Position numbers and translations under genes: made by a program. The notes beneath the pieces are model-generated. The model did no database searches. It saw only the letters and a program-made list of their open reading frames with translations, and was not told the DNA's origin. A stretch of DNA of 9,028 nucleotides. Source: DATLFP01 sp035540955. GTDB lineage: Bacteria; Actinomycetota; Acidimicrobiia; Acidimicrobiales; CADCSY01. The stretch lies in NCBI GenBank assembly GCA_035540955.1, contig DATLFP010000186.1:1-9028 (forward strand). The letters run 5' to 3'. This document shows positions 6,880-9,028 of this stretch, piece after piece; position 1 is the first letter of the stretch, and each line of letters begins with the position of its first letter.

Positions 6880-6906
6880 AGCCGGTTCCCGTGCGCCGAG
6901 AACTTG
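6852..6906 (+). repeat. Left copy of a 55-nt structured palindromic repeat
   Basis: Folds into an extended imperfect hairpin with 19 pairs: 6852-6855 with 6903-6906, 6857-6862 with 6896-6901 (TCTCGG/CCGAGA), 6864-6867 with 6891-6894 (GCAC/GTGC) and 6872-6876 with 6882-6886 (ACCGG/CCGGT), apical loop TAGAG. The first 53 nt match the right copy, read on the minus strand from 7894 to 7842, at 43 positions, including 26 of the first 27. It covers the 3' ends of both convergent genes; the plus-strand TAG stop (6877-6879) is in the apical loop and the minus-strand stop (6868-6870) in an internal loop. Confidence 0.85.
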
Positions 6907-7803
6907 CAGGATCGTGTCGGCGACGTACTTCGGGCGCTTCACGACCTGGTACCACGTGAAGCTCAGCACGATCCAGCCGGCCTGCACGAGGCGGTGCTCT
7001 CGCTCGAAGTCGTCGGTCATCGCCTTGGGTGTCCCGTGCGACGCGAACCCCTTGACCTCGACCGCGACCTTGTGCGGCACGAACGCGAAGTCGATGAGCA
7101 CCGAACCATCGCCGAAGACGTCGTGCTGGTACGAGTACGCCGGCAGGCCGTAGCGAGCAGCGACACCCGCCATGCGCGGTTCTAGCAGCCCCTGTTGCGG
7201 TGCCTTCATCTTCAGCGCCCGCTCGTCGAGCGCGCGCCGGAACGGACCGCAACCGTGCCGGCCCTGCTTGCTCACCTGCGCGAGCACCCACTCGAGTCCG
7301 CTGTGCGTGGCCAGGCCGGCCTGGATGGCCCGCTCCATCGCGTCCCACACGTCGAGCCAGCTCTCGCTCACGCCGAGATCGACGAGCGTGCGGAGCGGAC
7401 CGGTGCACGGGATCCCATCGATCACGACGACGTCGCGATCCCACTCGAGGTCGAGGGGCCGATGGACGATGACGCCCTCGAGTCGATTCGTCTTCGTTCG
7501 GGGGGACGTGATCTCGACGACCTCCTTCAAGCCGACCTTCGCGATCCCTAGCAAGATCGCCGCCGCTCGATGTGAGACGCAGGCACCGGGACCAGCGTCG
7601 AGCACCGCGACCATGAGCGCTTGGCGCCAGGTCCTCGGCGCTCCAGCGACGACGTACACCTCCGGCGCGACTGCGAGCAGCTCGCCGACGCGCACGGCCC
7701 AGGCGATCGCGTGACGCGACGCGCCACGCTCCCTGAGCTGGTAGTGAGCGACGGTGCCGTGCTGGACCTCAGCGAGCGCGCGAACAAGTGCAAGTACCGA
7801 CAT
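6868..7803 (-). CDS. AbiEi-like winged-helix protein fused to DUF559/Vsr-like nuclease
   Basis: Not a characterised gene; a two-part architecture can be read in its 311 residues. Residues 1-50 (LAEVQHGTVAHYQLRERGAS through LLAVAPEVYVVAG) look like the winged-helix start of AbiEi-family type IV antitoxins, followed by an AbiEi-like middle (CVSHRAAAILLG; GIPCTGPLRTLVDLG). Residues 205-300 look like a DUF559/Vsr-type PD-(D/E)XK nuclease: Glu208 in LLEPRM, Asp238 in LIDFAF, Glu249-x-Lys251 in VAVEVKGF, then DFEREHRLVQAGWIVLSFTW. All catalytic positions appear intact. The ATG at 7803 has GGAGGT 4 nt upstream. No AbiEii toxin partner is adjacent. GC by hand count over five lines is about 65 percent, against about 76 percent in four lines of neighbouring genes. 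Two hairpin repeats flank the gene. Role in defence, DNA repair or mobility is inference. Confidence 0.85.
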   Translation of the reverse strand: MSVLALVRALAEVQHGTVAHYQLRERGASRHAIAWAVRVGELLAVAPEVYVVAGAPRTWRQALMVAVLDAGPGACVSHRAAAILLGIAKVGLKEVVEITSPRTKTNRLEGVIVHRPLDLEWDRDVVVIDGIPCTGPLRTLVDLGVSESWLDVWDAMERAIQAGLATHSGLEWVLAQVSKQGRHGCGPFRRALDERALKMKAPQQGLLEPRMAGVAARYGLPAYSYQHDVFGDGSVLIDFAFVPHKVAVEVKGFASHGTPKAMTDDFEREHRLVQAGWIVLSFTWYQVVKRPKYVADTILQVLGAREPALPV

Positions 7804-7807
7804 GACG

Positions 7808-7813
7808 ACCTCC
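7808..7813 (-). promoter_or_regulatory. Ribosome binding site of the nuclease gene
   Basis: Minus-strand GGAGGT, a near-perfect anti-Shine-Dalgarno match, ends 4 nt before the ATG at 7803. It fixes that ATG as the start. It is the strongest Shine-Dalgarno in the window, where several other genes look leaderless or coupled, so this gene's initiation signal differs from that of its neighbours. Confidence 0.7.
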
Positions 7814-7832
7814 GACTGGGTTTCGTTCGGGG

Positions 7833-7846
7833 GAAGTCACGACTTC
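7833..7846. promoter_or_regulatory. Palindrome in the leader of the nuclease gene, possible operator
   Basis: GAAGTC and GACTTC are perfect inverted repeats around a 2-bp centre, about 30 bp upstream of the nuclease ATG, overlapping the inner end of the right hairpin repeat by 5 bp. AbiEi-type antitoxins are known to repress their own promoters by binding inverted repeats, so this could be an autoregulatory operator. Known AbiEi sites are longer and no promoter was clearly recognised here. Confidence 0.35.
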
Positions 7847-7894
7847 TCGGTGCACCCACGCCGGTTGTACCGGTCTGAGTACTCCGAGATCTTG
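7842..7894 (-). repeat. Right copy of the structured palindromic repeat
   Basis: Read on the minus strand, this begins 7 nt after the sigma factor stop codon. It keeps TCTCGG/CCGAGA (7889-7884 with 7850-7845), GTAC/GTGC with one wobble (7882-7879 with 7855-7852) and the apical CCGG/CCGG stem with a TACAA loop. The internal loop of the left copy is replaced here by pairs (7878-7876 with 7858-7856, one of them wobble). The outermost 4-bp stem of the left copy is missing. No T-tract follows, yet the position suits a terminator for the sigma gene. Confidence 0.82.
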
Positions 7895-7901
7895 CGGGGG
7901 G

Positions 7902-8909
7902 CTAGCTGGGGAGGAGCTCGCGGGCGCCGATGTCGACGCTGGGGTGGCGGAGCTTGGACATGGCGCGGGCCTCGATCTGGCGGATGCGCTCCCGTGTGAG
8001 GTTGAAGGACTCCCCCACCTCTTCCAGCGTCCGGGGCTCGCCGCGGTCGAGCCCGAAGCGCAGGCGCAGGATCTCCCGCTCGCGCTCGTCGAGGGGCTTG
8101 AGCAGCCGCTCGATCTCCTCCGGCAGCAGCGCCTCGGCGGCGGCGTCGAAGGGCGACACGGCGCCGGGGTCGGCCACCACGTCGCCGAGCTCGGCGTCGC
8201 CGTCCTCCCGCAGGGGATCCGACAGCGAGAGCGTGTCGGCGGCGTAGCGGACGATCTCGCTGACCTTGTCGACCGGCATGTCGAGCTCTTCGGCGAGCTC
8301 GGCCATGGTGGCGGGCCGGCCGTACTTGACCTCGAGGTTGGCCCGAGCCTTGCGCAGGCGGGTCAGCTGGTCACCGGCGTGGACGGGCAGCCGGATCGTG
8401 CGGCCGGTGTTGGCGATGCCCCGGGTGATGGCCTGGCGGATCCACCACGTGGCGTAGGTGGAGAACTTGAAGCCCTTGCGCCAGTCGAACTTCTCCACGG
8501 CGTGGATGAGACCGAGGTTCCCCTCCTGCACCAGGTCGAGCAGGGGCAGCTCCGACGCCTGGTACTTCTTGGCGATGGAGACGACGAGGCGGAGGTTCGA
8601 CTGGACGAAGGTGCGCTGGGCGTCGTCGCCCACCTTGAGGTGGCGGCGCAGCTCGCGCCGGCGGGGGGCGGGCAGGGCCTTGCCGTGCGCCTCCAGCTCC
8701 TGGCGCGCCGAGTTGCCGGCCTCGATGGCCTGGGCCAGGCGCACCTCGTCGTCCTTGGTGAGCAGGGGGTACTGCCCGATGTCGGTGAGGTAGAGGCGGA
8801 CAAGGTCTTCCTCGTCCCGCTCGACTCGCTCCTTGGCCACAGTCCCCAAACCCTTCATCCGTCGGCGCCACGAGGCCCTGGCACGGTCCGGCGCCGAGAG
8901 CGAAGTCAT
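7902..8909 (-). CDS. RNA polymerase sigma-70 factor, RpoD/group 2 type
   Basis: Promoter-recognition subunit of RNA polymerase, 335 residues. Region 1.2 is DLVRLYLTDIGQYPLLTKDDE (35-55). Region 2 runs from FVQSNLRLVVSIAKKY (101-116) through LDLVQEGNLGLIHAVEKFDW and FKFSTYATWWIRQAI (147-161), the core-binding and -10-recognition helices. RTIRLPVHAGD (170-180) begins region 3. Region 4 is LDEREREILRLRFGL (273-287) and the -35 helix-turn-helix TLEEVGESFNLTRERIRQIE (294-313). It lacks the long N-terminal extension of actinobacterial primary factors (usually well over 400 residues), which favours a group 2 (SigB/HrdA-like) factor, though a short primary factor is not excluded. Start is uncertain: the ATG at 8909 follows AGGGGG almost directly; a second ATG at 8858 (residue 18) also leaves region 1.2 whole. 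Confidence 0.95.
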   Translation of the reverse strand: MTSLSAPDRARASWRRRMKGLGTVAKERVERDEEDLVRLYLTDIGQYPLLTKDDEVRLAQAIEAGNSARQELEAHGKALPAPRRRELRRHLKVGDDAQRTFVQSNLRLVVSIAKKYQASELPLLDLVQEGNLGLIHAVEKFDWRKGFKFSTYATWWIRQAITRGIANTGRTIRLPVHAGDQLTRLRKARANLEVKYGRPATMAELAEELDMPVDKVSEIVRYAADTLSLSDPLREDGDAELGDVVADPGAVSPFDAAAEALLPEEIERLLKPLDEREREILRLRFGLDRGEPRTLEEVGESFNLTRERIRQIEARAMSKLRHPSVDIGARELLPS

Positions 8910-8931
8910 CCCCCCTGGAAGGGAATGGATG

Positions 8932-8947
8932 GAACACGTCTCTGTTC
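8932..8947. promoter_or_regulatory. Inverted repeat near the sigma gene transcription start
   Basis: GAACA (8932-8936) and TGTTC (8943-8947) are exact reverse complements with a 6-bp centre, directly downstream of the candidate -10 box and covering the expected +1. A regulator could bind here. It resembles a LexA half-site pair, but the spacing is wrong for the actinobacterial SOS box. Confidence 0.3.
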
Positions 8948-8953
8948 ACCATA
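8948..8953 (-). promoter_or_regulatory. Candidate -10 box (TATGGT) for the sigma factor gene
   Basis: Minus-strand TATGGT fits TANNNT and would start transcription near 8941, giving a leader of about 30 nt before the ATG at 8909. A TTGACT hexamer (8966-8961 on the minus strand) lies only 7 nt upstream, too close to serve as its -35. The remaining bases to 9028 hold no gene that can be seen; a small palindrome CCCGG-TG-CCGGG sits at 9016-9027 on the window edge. Confidence 0.4.
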
Positions 8954-9028
8954 CCGGCGGAGTCAAGGGACCCCGTCCGGCCTCTCAGGCTTCGACGCCC
9001 GCTGCCCAACCCCTTCCCGGTGCCGGGC

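Noticed and set aside
6868..7803. Insertion sequence transposase or RAYT
   Set aside because: The protein has no DDE, HUH or TnpA motifs; its conserved residues are those of a Vsr/DUF559 nuclease with an AbiEi-like N-terminus.
6842..7905. Target-site duplication flanking the hairpin-bounded cassette
   Set aside because: Bases just outside the two copies (CAGTCCCA on the left, CGGGGGGC on the right) show no direct repeat, so simple DDE-type transposition is not supported.
8932..8947. LexA/SOS box upstream of the sigma gene
   Set aside because: The half-sites GAAC and GTTC are separated by 8 bp, whereas the actinobacterial/Bacillus SOS box has 4 bp between them.
8948..8966. Complete sigma-70 promoter TTGACT plus TATGGT
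   Set aside because: The two hexamers are 7 bp apart instead of about 17. At the correct distance from TTGACT the sequence is AGAGAC, not a -10 box. Only the -10 is kept, at low confidence.

Overview
This 9,028-base window has very high GC (hand counts of single 60-base lines run from about 60 to 83 percent) with strong GC-ending codon preference. It encodes a cell-wall-binding-repeat protein with a CAP domain, a NodI/NodJ-like ABC exporter and an RpoD-like sigma factor. Several genes have TANNNT boxes directly before the start codon. Together these suggest a high-GC actinobacterium; the Acidimicrobiia are a reasonable guess, but nothing here fixes the lineage.

Layout, left to right. (1) 1-1133, plus strand: 3' part of a surface protein with CWB2 repeats and a C-terminal CAP domain; its 5' end lies outside the window. 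(2) 1131-1190: an array of twelve 5-bp units (TGACY) that begins on that gene's stop codon and lies just before the next promoter. (3) 1224-3811, plus: an ABC-2 exporter operon of one ATPase and two paralogous permeases; a 12-codon minicistron joins the two permease genes through ATGA overlaps at both ends. (4) 3826-3843: a hairpin between convergent genes, probably a shared terminator. (5) 3861-4394, minus: a GNAT acetyltransferase, divergent by only 20 bp from (6) 4415-6879, plus: a two-gene operon of an amidohydrolase_2 metal hydrolase and an alkylsulfatase-like metallo-beta-lactamase. (7) 6868-7803, minus: a fusion of an AbiEi-type winged helix with a DUF559/Vsr-like nuclease, with lower GC than its neighbours. 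(8) 7902-8909, minus: a sigma-70 factor of the RpoD/group 2 kind with its promoter region at the right edge.

The most unusual signal is a pair of structured palindromic repeats of about 55 nt (6852-6906 and 7842-7894) in inverted orientation on either side of the nuclease gene. They match at 43 of 53 positions (26 of the first 27), and most of the differences keep the same hairpin shape. The left copy holds the ends of two convergent genes, with one stop codon in its apical loop and the other in an internal loop. Lower GC, a defence-type protein and flanking repeats together suggest a small mobile or horizontally acquired cassette between a metabolic operon and a housekeeping sigma gene. The alternative is that the repeats are dispersed REP-like or terminator elements placed at gene 3' ends.

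How the genes work together: the ABC operon should make one membrane exporter. The amidohydrolase and MBL enzyme are probably co-translated and may act on one catabolic route, substrate unknown. No rRNA, tRNA, CRISPR array or recognisable transposase was seen. There is no gene-free stretch longer than 300 bases.
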